A stretch of DNA of 35,339 bases from Rhodospirillales bacterium. GTDB lineage: Bacteria > Pseudomonadota > Alphaproteobacteria > Reyranellales > Reyranellaceae. The first letter of the stretch is position 1. Every line of letters begins with the position of its first letter. Shown one piece after another: positions 8,671-16,720 of the stretch. The position numbers and the translations under genes are program-made. The notes under the pieces were generated by a model. That model was not told where the DNA came from, searched no databases, and worked only from the letters and a program-made list of their open reading frames with translations. The stretch lies in assembly GCA_016185145.1 (NCBI GenBank), contig JACPOB010000095.1:6116-41454 (forward strand), in the 5' to 3' direction.

Positions 8671-10185
8671 ATGCCGCAGACAGCTCGTCACGTCGCTTTG
8701 GTCCTGGCCTTGTGCCTCGCCGCCAGCAGCGCTTTCGCGCAGGGCAATCTGCGCATCGGCCTGGGCGACGATCCCGACGGCCTCGATCCGACCACGTCGC
8801 GCTTCTATACGACGCGCATCGTCTTCGCCGCGCTGTGCGACAAGCTGTTCGAGATCGATGAGAAAGCGGGCATCGTGCCCCAGCTCGCGCTCGGCGCCGA
8901 GACCTCGGCCGACGGCAAGACCGTCACCATCAAGCTGCGGCCCGGCGTCATGTTCCACGACGGCGAGCCGTTCACTGCCGAGGCGGCCAAGTACAGCCTC
9001 GAGCGGCACATGAACATGAAAGGATCGTTCCGCAAGCCAGAGCTCGCCGCCGTCGACAGCATCGAGGTCGCCGACCCGCTCGCGGTGAAGCTCAACCTCA
9101 AGCAGCCCTTCTCGCCGCTGCTCGCCCAGCTCACCGACCGCGCCGGCATGATGGTCTCGCCCAAGGCGGCCGAGGCCTCCGGCGACAAGTTCGCGCTGAA
9201 GCCGGTGTGCGCAGGCCCCTACAAGTTCGTCGAGCGTGTCGCCCAGGACCGCATCGTCGTCGAGAAGTTCGCCGACTACTGGAACAAGGACCAGATCTTC
9301 ATCGACAAGATCACCTACGTGCCGATCGTCGACAGCACCGTGCGGCTGGCCAACCTCAGGTCAGGCGGGCTCGACATGATGGAGCGGTTGCTCGCCACCG
9401 ACATCAAGACGGTGCGCGACGACCCCAGGCTCAGGCTGAGCTCGGCGGTGTCGCTCTGCTTCTTTGCGCTGCTGGTCAACGTCGCCAACGGGCCCAAGGC
9501 CGACAATCCGCTGGGCAAGGACGCGCGCGTGCGCCGCGCCTTCGACCTCGCCATCGACCGCGAGGCGCTGAACCAGGTGGTGTTCAACGGCGAGTTCGTG
9601 CCCGGCAACCAGTGGGTCAATCCGCAGAGCCCGTGGTACCAGCAGGCCTTCCCCGTGCCGAAGCGCGACATCGCCAAGGCCAAGGCGCTGATGAAGGAAG
9701 CCGGCGTCACCGGCCGTCTTGCGGTCGACTTCATGATCGGCAACAACCCGGAGACCCGCCAGCTCGCCGAGGTTCTGCAGTCGATGACGGCCGAAGCCGG
9801 CTTCGACCTGAAAATCCGCGTCGTCGAGGCGGCGACCGCGCTCAAGACTGCCGAAGAAGGCGACTTCCAGCTCTACATGAACACGTGGAGCGGCCGCATC
9901 GATCCCGACGGCAATTCGGTGATCTACCAGATGTGCGGCGCGCCGCAGAACATGGGCAAGTACTGCAGCAAGGAAGTCGATTCCTTTCACCAGCAGGCCC
10001 GTGCCGTCACCGATCCGGCCGCCCGCAAGGCGATCTACGAGAAGCTCGCCGAGAAGTTCCTGGCCGACGGCTGGATCTTCTATCTCTACCACCCGCAGTA
10101 CCTGATCGCGCACACCAACAAGCTCGCCGGCTTCAAGCCGATGCCGGACGGCCTGCTGCGCGTGACGGGCGTGAAGCTCAAGTAG
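8671..10185 (+). CDS. ABC transporter substrate-binding protein, family 5 (peptide/nickel/opine type)
   Basis: A 504-residue periplasmic binding protein of the SBP_bac_5 family. The first 23 residues (MPQTARHVALVLALCLAASS then AFA) form a Sec signal peptide cleaved before QGNLRIG. The mature part shows family landmarks: LGDDPDGLDPTTSRF near the N-terminus, KLRPGVMFHDGEPFTAEAAKYSLER (about 90-115), RRAFDLAIDREALNQVVFNGEFVPGNQWV, and KAKALMKEAGV. The family captures peptides, opines, glycosides or similar for an ABC importer; no permease or ATPase gene lies within the window, so the partner must be elsewhere. The start at 8671 is set by GGAGA upstream and by the signal peptide. It may be co-transcribed with the PLP enzyme 115 bases upstream. 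Confidence 0.9.
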   Translation: MPQTARHVALVLALCLAASSAFAQGNLRIGLGDDPDGLDPTTSRFYTTRIVFAALCDKLFEIDEKAGIVPQLALGAETSADGKTVTIKLRPGVMFHDGEPFTAEAAKYSLERHMNMKGSFRKPELAAVDSIEVADPLAVKLNLKQPFSPLLAQLTDRAGMMVSPKAAEASGDKFALKPVCAGPYKFVERVAQDRIVVEKFADYWNKDQIFIDKITYVPIVDSTVRLANLRSGGLDMMERLLATDIKTVRDDPRLRLSSAVSLCFFALLVNVANGPKADNPLGKDARVRRAFDLAIDREALNQVVFNGEFVPGNQWVNPQSPWYQQAFPVPKRDIAKAKALMKEAGVTGRLAVDFMIGNNPETRQLAEVLQSMTAEAGFDLKIRVVEAATALKTAEEGDFQLYMNTWSGRIDPDGNSVIYQMCGAPQNMGKYCSKEVDSFHQQARAVTDPAARKAIYEKLAEKFLADGWIFYLYHPQYLIAHTNKLAGFKPMPDGLLRVTGVKLK

Positions 10186-10186
10186 C

Positions 10187-10267
10187 GCTGGGGGCGCGCC
10201 ACTCCAGTGGCGCGTCTTCGTCGATCACACAGCCCATGACGCGCCACTGGAGTGGCGCGCCCCCAGC
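10187..10267. repeat. Perfect 30-bp inverted repeat between convergent genes, with self-palindromic arms
   Basis: Positions 10187-10216 and 10238-10267 are exact reverse complements (30 of 30), separated by 21 bases. Each arm is itself palindromic: CGCGCCACT, two bases, AGTGGCGCG. It fills the gap between the binding-protein gene and the convergent methyltransferase gene, so it may end transcription from both sides, though no T tract follows. It can fold as one long hairpin or as two small ones. Confidence 0.8.
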
Positions 10268-10274
10268 AAAGAGT

Positions 10275-11297
10275 TCACGGCTTCCGAGCGCGCGTCAGGG
10301 CCGTGATCTCGGCCAGCATCGGCTCGGTGCCGTCGACGGCGAAGCCGGCGTCACGCAGGCAACGCTCGACAAAGCCCGGCGACAGGCACTCGGCCTGCGG
10401 ATTGTCCGGCAGCGAGGCAAGCAGGTACCAGGCGGCGAAGGCCGGGCCCGCGTGATCGTCGTCGACCATGAAATCGTGGACCAGCGCCAGGCCGCCCGGC
10501 TTCAGGGCCTCGAAGGCGCGGCTCGTCAGGGTGCGGATGTCGTTGCCGCCGACGGCGCTCCACACATAGGACATCAGCACCACATCCTGGTCGCGCGGCC
10601 ACGGCGTGTTGAGCGCGTTGCCGGCCACATGGCTCACCCGGTCGGCCATGCCGGCCTCGGCGGCATAGCGGCGGGCAGTGTCGACGGTCTGCGGGAAGTC
10701 GAGGATGGTGGCCCGCAGCTTGGGGTGCTTGCGCAGGAAAGCGAGCGTGTAGGCGCCGCTGCCGCCGCCGACATCGAGGAACGTCATGGCGTCCCCGAGA
10801 TCGACGCGCCGCGCCATGAGCTGCGCGGGGCCGAGCGAGCCCGCATGCTGGGCTTTGCTGAAGGCTTCACCGCCGACACCGCCCTCGGAGTACACGATGC
10901 CCTCATAGAAGCCCTTGTCGGGGAAGATGCGCTCGCCGCGCATCGCCTTGCCGAGATGCCGCAGGCCTTCGTAGAGGAAGCCGCCGTTCACGACGCTGAT
11001 GTAGTCGCGGAAATCGCCCGCTGCGCCCGCGACCAGGTAGGTCGCGGCGGCGGGCGCATTGGCGAACTTCCCGTCCGTCTCGGTGACCAGACCCACGGTC
11101 TTCAAGGCGGTAAGCAAGGTGCGCAGGCGATTGGAGGCGACGCCGGTCGCCCCGGCGAGCGCATCGAGGTTGACCGTTCCACCGGCGATCCTGGTGAAGA
11201 GGTCGAGGTCGAGCGCGGCGAACAGAGCCTTCGAGGCGATGAAGCCGTAGGTGAGTGCCGAGATCTGACGCACATCATCGAGTGGCTTGACGGTCAT
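10275..11297 (-). CDS. SAM-dependent O-methyltransferase (family 2, plant/HIOMT-like)
   Basis: A 340-residue class I methyltransferase. Residues 1-95 form the winged-helix dimerisation region (FIASKALFAALDLDLFTRIAGG...LDALAGATGVASNRLRTLLTALKTVGLVTE). The SAM-binding motif I is FLDVGGGSGAYTLAFLRKHP (about 173-192), followed by LDFPQTV, RVSHVAGNALN and PGGLALVHDFMVDDD. This layout is that of hydroxyindole/polyketide O-methyltransferases that methylate small phenolic or hydroxyl substrates. The HD pair in VHDFMVDDDH could hold the catalytic base, but I cannot identify the substrate. Its start is 9 bases after the stop of the quinone oxidoreductase gene upstream, so the two are likely translated from one message. 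Confidence 0.86.
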   Translation of the reverse strand: MTVKPLDDVRQISALTYGFIASKALFAALDLDLFTRIAGGTVNLDALAGATGVASNRLRTLLTALKTVGLVTETDGKFANAPAAATYLVAGAAGDFRDYISVVNGGFLYEGLRHLGKAMRGERIFPDKGFYEGIVYSEGGVGGEAFSKAQHAGSLGPAQLMARRVDLGDAMTFLDVGGGSGAYTLAFLRKHPKLRATILDFPQTVDTARRYAAEAGMADRVSHVAGNALNTPWPRDQDVVLMSYVWSAVGGNDIRTLTSRAFEALKPGGLALVHDFMVDDDHAGPAFAAWYLLASLPDNPQAECLSPGFVERCLRDAGFAVDGTEPMLAEITALTRARKP

Positions 11298-11306
11298 GGC
11301 AGTGGC

Positions 11307-12284
11307 TCAGCGGATCGTCACGACGACGCGGCCAGTCGCGCTGCGGTCGCCGATCGCCGCCATGGCCCGGCCGATCTCGGCCATCGGCACGACCAGGCCG
11401 ACATGAGGACGGAGCTTGCCCGCCCCGACGAGAGCCATGATCGTCTCCTTGGCCTGCCGAGCGGCTTCGGGCTCGCGGTCCTCCCAGGCGCCGGCAAAGA
11501 CGCCGACCACTGAGAAGTTCTTCAAGAGCGGCAGGTTCATGGCGAGCTTCGGGACGTCGCCCGCGACGAAGCCGATCGGCATCAGCCGGCCGCGCCAGGC
11601 CATCGACCGCGCGAGCTGCTCGAACAGCGTGCCCCCGACATTGTCAAAGCAGACGTCTATACCGCGGCCGCCGGTCAGCTCGCCAAGTCGCTTGCGCACG
11701 TCCTCCTTCGCATAATTGAGGATATGCTTCACGCCGCGCGCCTCGAGCGCCGCGACGTGGCCTTCCGATCCGATGGCGGCGATCACCTCGCCGCCAAGAT
11801 GCAGGGCGACATCGACCGCCGCCATGCCGACGCCGCCGCCCGCACCGGTGATCACGACGGTCTCGCCCTTGGCCAGCTGAGCGCGGTCCGCCAGGGCATA
11901 CCAGGCGGTGTCGTAGCTATGGATGACGGTGGCGCCGACCTCGAAGGAGACGCCGTCGGGCAGGCGCACGGCCTTCCATTCCTTGGCGACCATGCGCTCG
12001 CCCATGCCGCCGATCCAGTTCAGGCAGGCGACGCGATCGCCGACGCGGAAGCGCGTGACCTTGTCGCCCAGCCCGACCACGACGCCGGCCGCTTCCGTTC
12101 CCGGCACAAACGGCGTGGGCGGCCGCATCTGGTAGCCGCCCGATACCAGCAGGCGGTCCATGTAGGTCACTGAGGCGGCATGGACGTCGATCAGGATCTC
12201 GTCGGCCGCCGGCGCCGGCTCAGGCGCCTCGCCGATCTCCAGCCGATCCGGACCGGAGAACTCGCGACATATGACGGCTTTCAT
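11307..12284 (-). CDS. Zinc-independent quinone oxidoreductase (MDR family)
   Basis: A 325-residue medium-chain dehydrogenase/reductase. The GroES-like part has PFVPGTEAAGVVVGLGDKVTRFRVGDRV (about 58-85), and the Rossmann part has VVITGAGGGVGMAAVDVALHLGGEVIAA (about 143-170). Zinc-binding cysteines of alcohol dehydrogenases are absent, and the GxxGGVG loop is that of NADPH:quinone reductase/crotonase-linked enoyl reductases such as QorA. Expected activity is NADPH-dependent reduction of quinones or alpha,beta-unsaturated carbonyls. GGAGG seven bases before the ATG gives a confident start. The gene lies just downstream of the acyl-CoA ligase stump and may belong to the operon led by the TetR regulator. 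Confidence 0.88.
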   Translation of the reverse strand: MKAVICREFSGPDRLEIGEAPEPAPAADEILIDVHAASVTYMDRLLVSGGYQMRPPTPFVPGTEAAGVVVGLGDKVTRFRVGDRVACLNWIGGMGERMVAKEWKAVRLPDGVSFEVGATVIHSYDTAWYALADRAQLAKGETVVITGAGGGVGMAAVDVALHLGGEVIAAIGSEGHVAALEARGVKHILNYAKEDVRKRLGELTGGRGIDVCFDNVGGTLFEQLARSMAWRGRLMPIGFVAGDVPKLAMNLPLLKNFSVVGVFAGAWEDREPEAARQAKETIMALVGAGKLRPHVGLVVPMAEIGRAMAAIGDRSATGRVVVTIR

Positions 12285-12347
12285 CTGGCCTCCAAAGGAG
12301 CGCGTATGTTCGCGACGAAAGTCGCGACGCGCAATCGATGGAATCGG

Positions 12348-12581
12348 TCAGGCGAAGCTGAGCCGCTCAGGCACCTCCCCCGTCATACGGGGAAGGCAGG
12401 GAGGGGGAAGGATGCCGGCAGCCCGCAGCGCCGAGGCGAGACGGCGGGCGCGGGCTGCCGCCTCGGCATAGCCGTAGCGGTGCTCGCCGCCGTCGGCGTC
12501 GCGCGACACAATCTCGGCCTTCGGATGATAGCGCTCGGCGTAGTCGAACAGGCCGCTGATCAGCAACGGCCCGTCCTGCAT
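12348..12581 (-). pseudogene. Acyl-CoA ligase (AMP-binding) remnant, N-terminal part only
   Basis: Reading from an ATG at 12581, about 56 residues (MQDGPLLISGLFDYAERYHP, then KAEIVSRDADGGEHRYGYAEAAARARRLASALRAAGI) match the start of fatty-acid/medium-chain acyl-CoA synthetases of the AMP-binding family, where this segment precedes the adenylation domain. The next expected residues (GDRVATLAWN-like) are missing. Instead the frame runs into CT-rich sequence, LPPPCLPRMTGEVPERLSFA, and stops. Some 450-490 residues are therefore gone. The breakpoint coincides with the short inverted repeat CCTCCCCCGT...GGGAGGGGG near 12375-12412. The gene cannot make an active ligase. Confidence 0.7.
12375..12412. 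repeat. Pyrimidine/purine-rich inverted repeat at the ligase breakpoint
   Basis: CCTCCCCCGTCATACGGGGA followed by a stretch ending GGGAGGGGGA contains nested complementarity (CCCCGT with ACGGGG, CTCCCCC with GGGAG/GGGGAG). Such GGGGGAGGT-type elements recur in the intergenic space of many alphaproteobacterial genomes. Here it occupies the place where the ligase reading frame is lost. Confidence 0.45.
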
Positions 12582-12605
12582 CAATCCCCAGCATGCCGGT
12601 CTCCC

Positions 12606-13495
12606 TCAGGCGAAGCTGAAGCCCATGGTGCGGCCGTAATAGTAGAGGCCGCCATCCTGCACGATCAGCGACAGGGCGATGTCGTCGTCACGCACCGTGC
12701 CGTCCAGAGGCGCGTTGCGATGGTCGTGCGGTGCGCCGGCCGCGTCACGTGCTTCGTCCACCGGAAGGTCTTGCCGCCGATCGTCGAGGCGCAGCGCGCC
12801 TCGCGCAGGGACAGCACCAGGGCGGCTGCGTTGTGGCGATGCGGCCGCTGCGACTCGCCGGGACGGACCGCATTCAGGGTCAGCGTCATTGCCGGCAGGC
12901 AGGTGCCCAGCATTTCGGTGCGCGCGCTCGCCATGAACAGGGCGCGGCCCGGCGTCTCCGGCGTCATCGGCCGCCTGTAGAGAACGCCGAGCTCGCGGGC
13001 GATGTCGGCGGCCCGGTAGTGCGTCGCCTCGACGGGCGCACGCTCGGCGGCCTCGGGCCGCACGCCCAGGAAGGCGAGCGCCGGTTCATCGGTCGCGCAC
13101 CACAGCACGGCATCTTCCTCGGCTGCCCATGTCGAGGGCACGCCGCCCGGCAGGGCGAGCATGTCGCCTTCGCTCCACGCGAGCGTGCCATCGTCGCGTT
13201 CCAGCGTCCCGCGGCCACGCAGCACCGCCCAGATCTCGCCGCTGGCGGCCAGCCTGGCGTCGAGCCGCTCGCCGCGGCGGATGCGGGCATAGCGCGCCAG
13301 CATGAACGGCGTGGTGGCGGCATGCCCGGTGCCGAGCGCGTCCGACAGATCGAGAGCGATGAAGCCCGTAGGCGTGTCGTCGGCGAAGGCGCAGCCAGCC
13401 TCGGCCGTGAAGGCGCGAGGCTCGAGCGCCGGCCGCACGATGTTGAAGCCTCGCTCGACCGGCACGTAGCGCGCCCGTTGCGACTGGATCGACAT
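12606..13495 (-). pseudogene. Bicupin, gentisate 1,2-dioxygenase-like, with a 3' frameshift
   Basis: From ATG 13495 (preceded by GGGAGGAG) the frame encodes two cupin repeats: the first around AATTPFMLARYARIRRGERL...AVLRGRGTLERDDGTLAWSEGDMLALPGG, the second around LNAVRPGESQRPHRHNAAALVL with the metal ligands of PHRHN. After FRWTKHVT the frame drifts into RPAHRTTIATR and runs to 12665. Reading one base over from about 12741-12747 restores a sensible tail, AAGAPHDHRNAPLDGTVRDD and then IALSLIVQDGGLYYYGRTMG ending FSFA, with a stop at 12606. A single missing base therefore breaks the second cupin before its last histidines. The family cleaves gentisate-like rings, but this member's substrate is unknown. 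A sequencing error is the alternative. Confidence 0.75.
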
Positions 13496-13509
13496 GCTCG
13501 CTCCTCCCG

Positions 13510-14262
13510 TCACAGGGCCATGAAGCCGCCGTCGGTACACAGCACGTGCCCGACCACGAACGACGCGGCGTCGGAGGCGAGCCAGGCCACCGCCTCGGCC
13601 ACTTCCTCGGGCTGGCCCATGCGGCGCAGCGGCAGGCCGGCCGCGACCGCTTTCATGTCCATGATCTTGGACGCCAGCATCATGTCGGTGACGACGCGGC
13701 CCGGCGCCACCGCATTGATGCGCACGCCCTTCTCGGCATACTCCATCGCCGCCGAGCGCGTCAGCGAGATCACCGCGGCCTTGGATGCCGAGTAGAGCGC
13801 CAGGCCGGGATTGGGATTGCGCAGCCCGCTCACGGAGGTATTCACCACGATGGCGCCGCCGCCACGCTCGGCCATGTGGCGGATCTGGTGCTTCAGGCAG
13901 AGATAGACCGAGCGCACGTTGGTGTCGAAGACGCGGTCGTAGAGAGCCTCGTCCTGCTCGACGACGGGCGCGCGCGGCTCCTGGTAGCCCGCATTGTTGA
14001 AGGCGATGTCGAGGCGGCCGTGGTCGGCGACGATCGTGCGGTGCAGGGTCGCGATATCTTCCGGCTGCGTGACATCGGTGGCGACGAAGCGCGCCGTCCC
14101 GCCGATCGCTTCTATGTCGGCTACGGCACTGGCGCCCTCGGCGGCGCGGCGGCCGGCCATCACCACCAGCGCGCCGCGGCGTGCGAAGGCGAGCGCTGCG
14201 GCCCGTCCGATCCCGGTCGCGCCGCCGGTGACCAGCGCGACCTTGCCCTCAAAGTCCCGCAT
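13510..14262 (-). CDS. Short-chain dehydrogenase/reductase (SDR, classical)
   Basis: A 250-residue classical SDR. The cofactor loop is VTGGATGIGRAAA (TGGATGIG at residues 12-19), followed by NNAG (89-92), the catalytic serine around NTSVSG (141-146) and Y157-x3-K161 in YSASKAAV. R38/R39 in MAGRRA after the second strand favour NADP(H). The C-terminal PLRRMGQPEEVAEAVAWLAS...GHVLCTDGGFMAL is standard. It would oxidise a secondary alcohol or reduce a ketone; in this operon, next to an acyl-CoA dehydrogenase, a hydroxyacyl or aromatic alcohol substrate is plausible. The ATG overlaps the end of the acyl-CoA dehydrogenase by 14 bases, and the bicupin follows 14 bases downstream, so a single operon is likely. 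Confidence 0.88.
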   Translation of the reverse strand: MRDFEGKVALVTGGATGIGRAAALAFARRGALVVMAGRRAAEGASAVADIEAIGGTARFVATDVTQPEDIATLHRTIVADHGRLDIAFNNAGYQEPRAPVVEQDEALYDRVFDTNVRSVYLCLKHQIRHMAERGGGAIVVNTSVSGLRNPNPGLALYSASKAAVISLTRSAAMEYAEKGVRINAVAPGRVVTDMMLASKIMDMKAVAAGLPLRRMGQPEEVAEAVAWLASDAASFVVGHVLCTDGGFMAL

Positions 14263-15964
14263 GGGAGACCCGGGCGCGCTCGACGATGGCGCGCTGGTCG
14301 AGCCCGGCCGGCAGGCTGCCGTAAGCCGCACCGCCGTCGCCGTCGAGCCGCGTGGCGCAAAAGGCATCGGCCACGGCCTGCGGCGAATGGCGGATCACCA
14401 GGCTCGCCTGCAGGCAGACGGCCATGCGCTCGACGATGCGGCGCGCCCGCGCCTCGTGCTCCTGTGGGTTCGCGAGCTCGGCCTCGAGGCCGTCGATCAT
14501 GCGGTCGAGGCGCCGGTCGCCACCTTTCGCCTGTCGCACCTCGTCGAGGAAGGCCGGCACGCTCTGCGGCGAGCGGCTGGCGGCCCGCAGCACGTCCAGC
14601 GCGATGACGTTGCCGCTGCCCTCCCAGATGCCGTTGAGCGGCGCCTCGCGATAGAGCCGCGCCATCGGCCCGTCCTCCACGAAGCCGTTGCCGCCATGGC
14701 ATTCGAGGGCCTCGTGCACGACGCCGACCACGCGCTTGCAGTTCCAGTACTTGGCGACCGGCGTGCCGATACGCACCAGCAGGGCCGCCGCCGCGTCGCC
14801 CGCCTGCTCGTCGTCGACAGCGCGCGCCAGTCGGAAGGCGAGCAGCGTCGCCGCCTCGACCTCGACGGCGAGGTCGGCGATCACGTTCTGCATCAGCGGC
14901 TGGTCGACCAGCCGGCGCTGGAAGGCCCGGCGGGCCGTCGTGTGATGGATCGCCTCGGACATTGCCCGCCGCATCAATCCGGCCGAGCCGATGGCGAAGT
15001 CGAGCCGGGTCAGGTGCGTCATGGCGAGCGCGGCCTTGATGCCCAACCCCTCCTCGCCGACCAGCCAGGCGAGCGCGCCGCGATACTCGATCTCGCTCGA
15101 GGCGTTGGAGCGGTTGCCGCACTTGTCCTTGAGGCGCTGGATCAGCAGACGGTTGCGCGTGCCGTCGGGCAGCCAGCCCGGCAGCAGGAAGCACGACAGG
15201 CCGCGGTCGGTCCGAGCCAGGGTGACGAAGACGTCGCTGTGCGGGACCGAGAAGAACCATTTGTGGCCGTCGATCAGGTAGGCCTCGCCTGGACCGCGCC
15301 GCGCGCCGGCGGGCCGGGCCGTGGTTTGCGTGGCGCGCAGGTCCGAGCCCGCCTGCTTTTCGGTCAGGGTCATGCCGACCGTGCCGCCACTCTTGCGCTG
15401 CATCGGCGCGGCCGCAGCGTCGTAGCGCGTCGACAGGATGAACGGCTCCCACACCGCGGCGAGATCGGGCTGAAGGCGCAGCGCCGGCACCGCCGAGTAG
15501 GTCATCCCGAGCGGGCAGCAGATGCCGCTTTCGCCCTGGTTCCACAGATAGGAGAGCAGGCCGCGCGCAACGTGCGCTCCGGGCTTGCCCGCGGTCCACG
15601 ACAAGGCGTGCGTGCCCTGTCCGATCGCCAGCGACATCAGCTCGTGCCAAGCCGGGTGAAAGGCGATCTCGTCGATGCGATGGCCGAAGCGGTCGTGGCT
15701 CCTGAGCTCGGGCGTGTGCCGGTTGGCCTCGCGCGCCAGCTCGGCCACGCGCGCGCTCGCCACCGTCGCACCGGCCTCGTCGAGGCGATCGCCGGCCCAT
15801 GCGATCCCCGCGCGTCCGGCGATCTCCATCAGCAGGCGGTCATCGGTGAAGGCGTTGTGGCCGACGAGCGGGCTCCCCTGGTTCATCACCTCGTGCGTGG
15901 CATAGCCGTCGACCGGCAGCGACGGCAGGCGGGCGAACGGTTCGACGTCGATGTGGCCGGTCAT
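14249..15964 (-). CDS. AidB-like acyl-CoA dehydrogenase
   Basis: A 571-residue acyl-CoA dehydrogenase of the AidB subgroup, longer than the usual 380-400 residues. The N-terminal extension carries the subgroup marker MNQGSPLVGHNAFTDDRLL (from residue 27). The FAD/substrate core includes MTLTEKQAGSDLRATQT, DGHKWFFSVPHSD, LSCFLLPGWLPDG, KDKCGNRSNASSEIEY and the C-terminal HEALECHGGNGFVEDGPMARLYREAPLNGIWEGSGNVIALDVLRA. AidB itself is induced by alkylation damage and binds DNA, but most homologues lie in catabolic operons, as here, where isovaleryl-CoA-like dehydrogenation is expected. Its ATG overlaps the TetR stop (ATGA), which means tight translational coupling and probable control by that regulator. 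Confidence 0.87.
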   Translation of the reverse strand: MTGHIDVEPFARLPSLPVDGYATHEVMNQGSPLVGHNAFTDDRLLMEIAGRAGIAWAGDRLDEAGATVASARVAELAREANRHTPELRSHDRFGHRIDEIAFHPAWHELMSLAIGQGTHALSWTAGKPGAHVARGLLSYLWNQGESGICCPLGMTYSAVPALRLQPDLAAVWEPFILSTRYDAAAAPMQRKSGGTVGMTLTEKQAGSDLRATQTTARPAGARRGPGEAYLIDGHKWFFSVPHSDVFVTLARTDRGLSCFLLPGWLPDGTRNRLLIQRLKDKCGNRSNASSEIEYRGALAWLVGEEGLGIKAALAMTHLTRLDFAIGSAGLMRRAMSEAIHHTTARRAFQRRLVDQPLMQNVIADLAVEVEAATLLAFRLARAVDDEQAGDAAAALLVRIGTPVAKYWNCKRVVGVVHEALECHGGNGFVEDGPMARLYREAPLNGIWEGSGNVIALDVLRAASRSPQSVPAFLDEVRQAKGGDRRLDRMIDGLEAELANPQEHEARARRIVERMAVCLQASLVIRHSPQAVADAFCATRLDGDGGAAYGSLPAGLDQRAIVERARVSHAGL

Positions 15965-16599
15965 GCCTTGGCCTCCGTCACGCCGACCGTCACACCGATA
16001 CTGGCGCGCAGGCAGAACTGGGTGATCTGCTCGATGAGATGGCGATCGGCGCGCGCGCCGGTGCCCTTGGCCGGCGCCAGAGGCCCGACCAGCGCCTCCA
16101 TGAAGGCGCCGACGATGCAGGCCGCTGCCACCGCAGGATCGAGGCGCGGGAAGGCGCCGCGCATGATACCCTCGCGCAGGATGCGCTCCAGGCAGCGCGC
16201 CAGCTGCGCGCGATAGTCCAGACGCACCGTCTCGACCTCGGGATCGACCGGCTCGGCGATCAGCGCATAGGCGAGCCGCCGGCCACGCAGTGCGCGGCTG
16301 GCGAAGGTCCGGATGGCCGCCTCCAGCTTCTCGACCGGCGTGCCATCGGCATCGGCCACCGCCTTCACGATGCCGACTTCGCGGGCCGAGACCGTGGCCA
16401 CGATCTCCGCGCACAGCTCCGCCTTGGACGACCAGTGGCGATAGACCGTCCCCGTGGCGACGCCGGCCTTGACCGCGACATGGTCGACCTGGGCGGCGGC
16501 CCAGCCGCCATCGGCCACGAGATCGCGCGCCGCCTTGAGAATGCGGGCGCGCTTGTCCGCCCGTCGCTTCGTGGCGTTCTCCGTCTGCCTATAGACCAA
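15961..16599 (-). CDS. TetR/AcrR family transcriptional regulator
   Basis: A 212-residue TetR-type repressor. The DNA-binding domain spans roughly residues 15-65: RARILKAARDLVADGGWAAAQVDHVAVKAGVATGTVYRHWSSKAEL, with the recognition helix in VATGTVYRHW. The C-terminal two-thirds is the variable ligand-binding and dimerisation part (AAACIVGAFMEALVGPL). It is the first gene of the operon containing the acyl-CoA dehydrogenase, SDR and bicupin, and its promoter region carries two TGAAC-GTTCA palindromes directly in front of the start. Autoregulation and repression of the operon, lifted by an acyl-CoA or aromatic pathway intermediate, is the natural inference. Confidence 0.9.
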   Translation of the reverse strand: MVYRQTENATKRRADKRARILKAARDLVADGGWAAAQVDHVAVKAGVATGTVYRHWSSKAELCAEIVATVSAREVGIVKAVADADGTPVEKLEAAIRTFASRALRGRRLAYALIAEPVDPEVETVRLDYRAQLARCLERILREGIMRGAFPRLDPAVAAACIVGAFMEALVGPLAPAKGTGARADRHLIEQITQFCLRASIGVTVGVTEAKA

Positions 16600-16601
16600 A
16601 G

Positions 16602-16644
16602 TGTGAACCTGGGTTCATTTCAAAGAAATGAACCTTAGTTCACA
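16602..16644. promoter_or_regulatory. Tandem TetR-type operator upstream of the TetR operon
   Basis: Two 14-bp palindromes, TGAACCTGGGTTCA (16604-16617) and TGAACCTTAGTTCA (16629-16642), lie 25 bases apart centre to centre, immediately upstream of the regulator start at 16599. Between them GGTTCATTT and AAATGAACC form a perfect 9-bp inverted repeat around CAAAG. The A/T-rich character contrasts with the surroundings. TGAAC...GTTCA is a usual shape for TetR-family operators, and two dimers on one DNA face pair would fit. Confidence 0.8.
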
Positions 16645-16720
16645 GCTTGAGTCAAGGCGATGTAACAGGCGGCTCGGAGCAGCGCGCGGCCCGGAAGAAG
16701 ATGAGGAAGGCCGACGCCGG

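Noticed and set aside
12285..12605. A complete small gene at 12348-12581
   Set aside because: Its sequence is clearly the N-terminus of a long acyl-CoA ligase followed by repeat-derived residues, so it is listed as a remnant.
12351..12618. Shared 13-mer CAGCTTCGCCTGA at the ligase-stump end and bicupin end as insertion target duplication
   Set aside because: The flanks do not match a mobile element and there is no transposase; it could be chance or a small rearrangement footprint.
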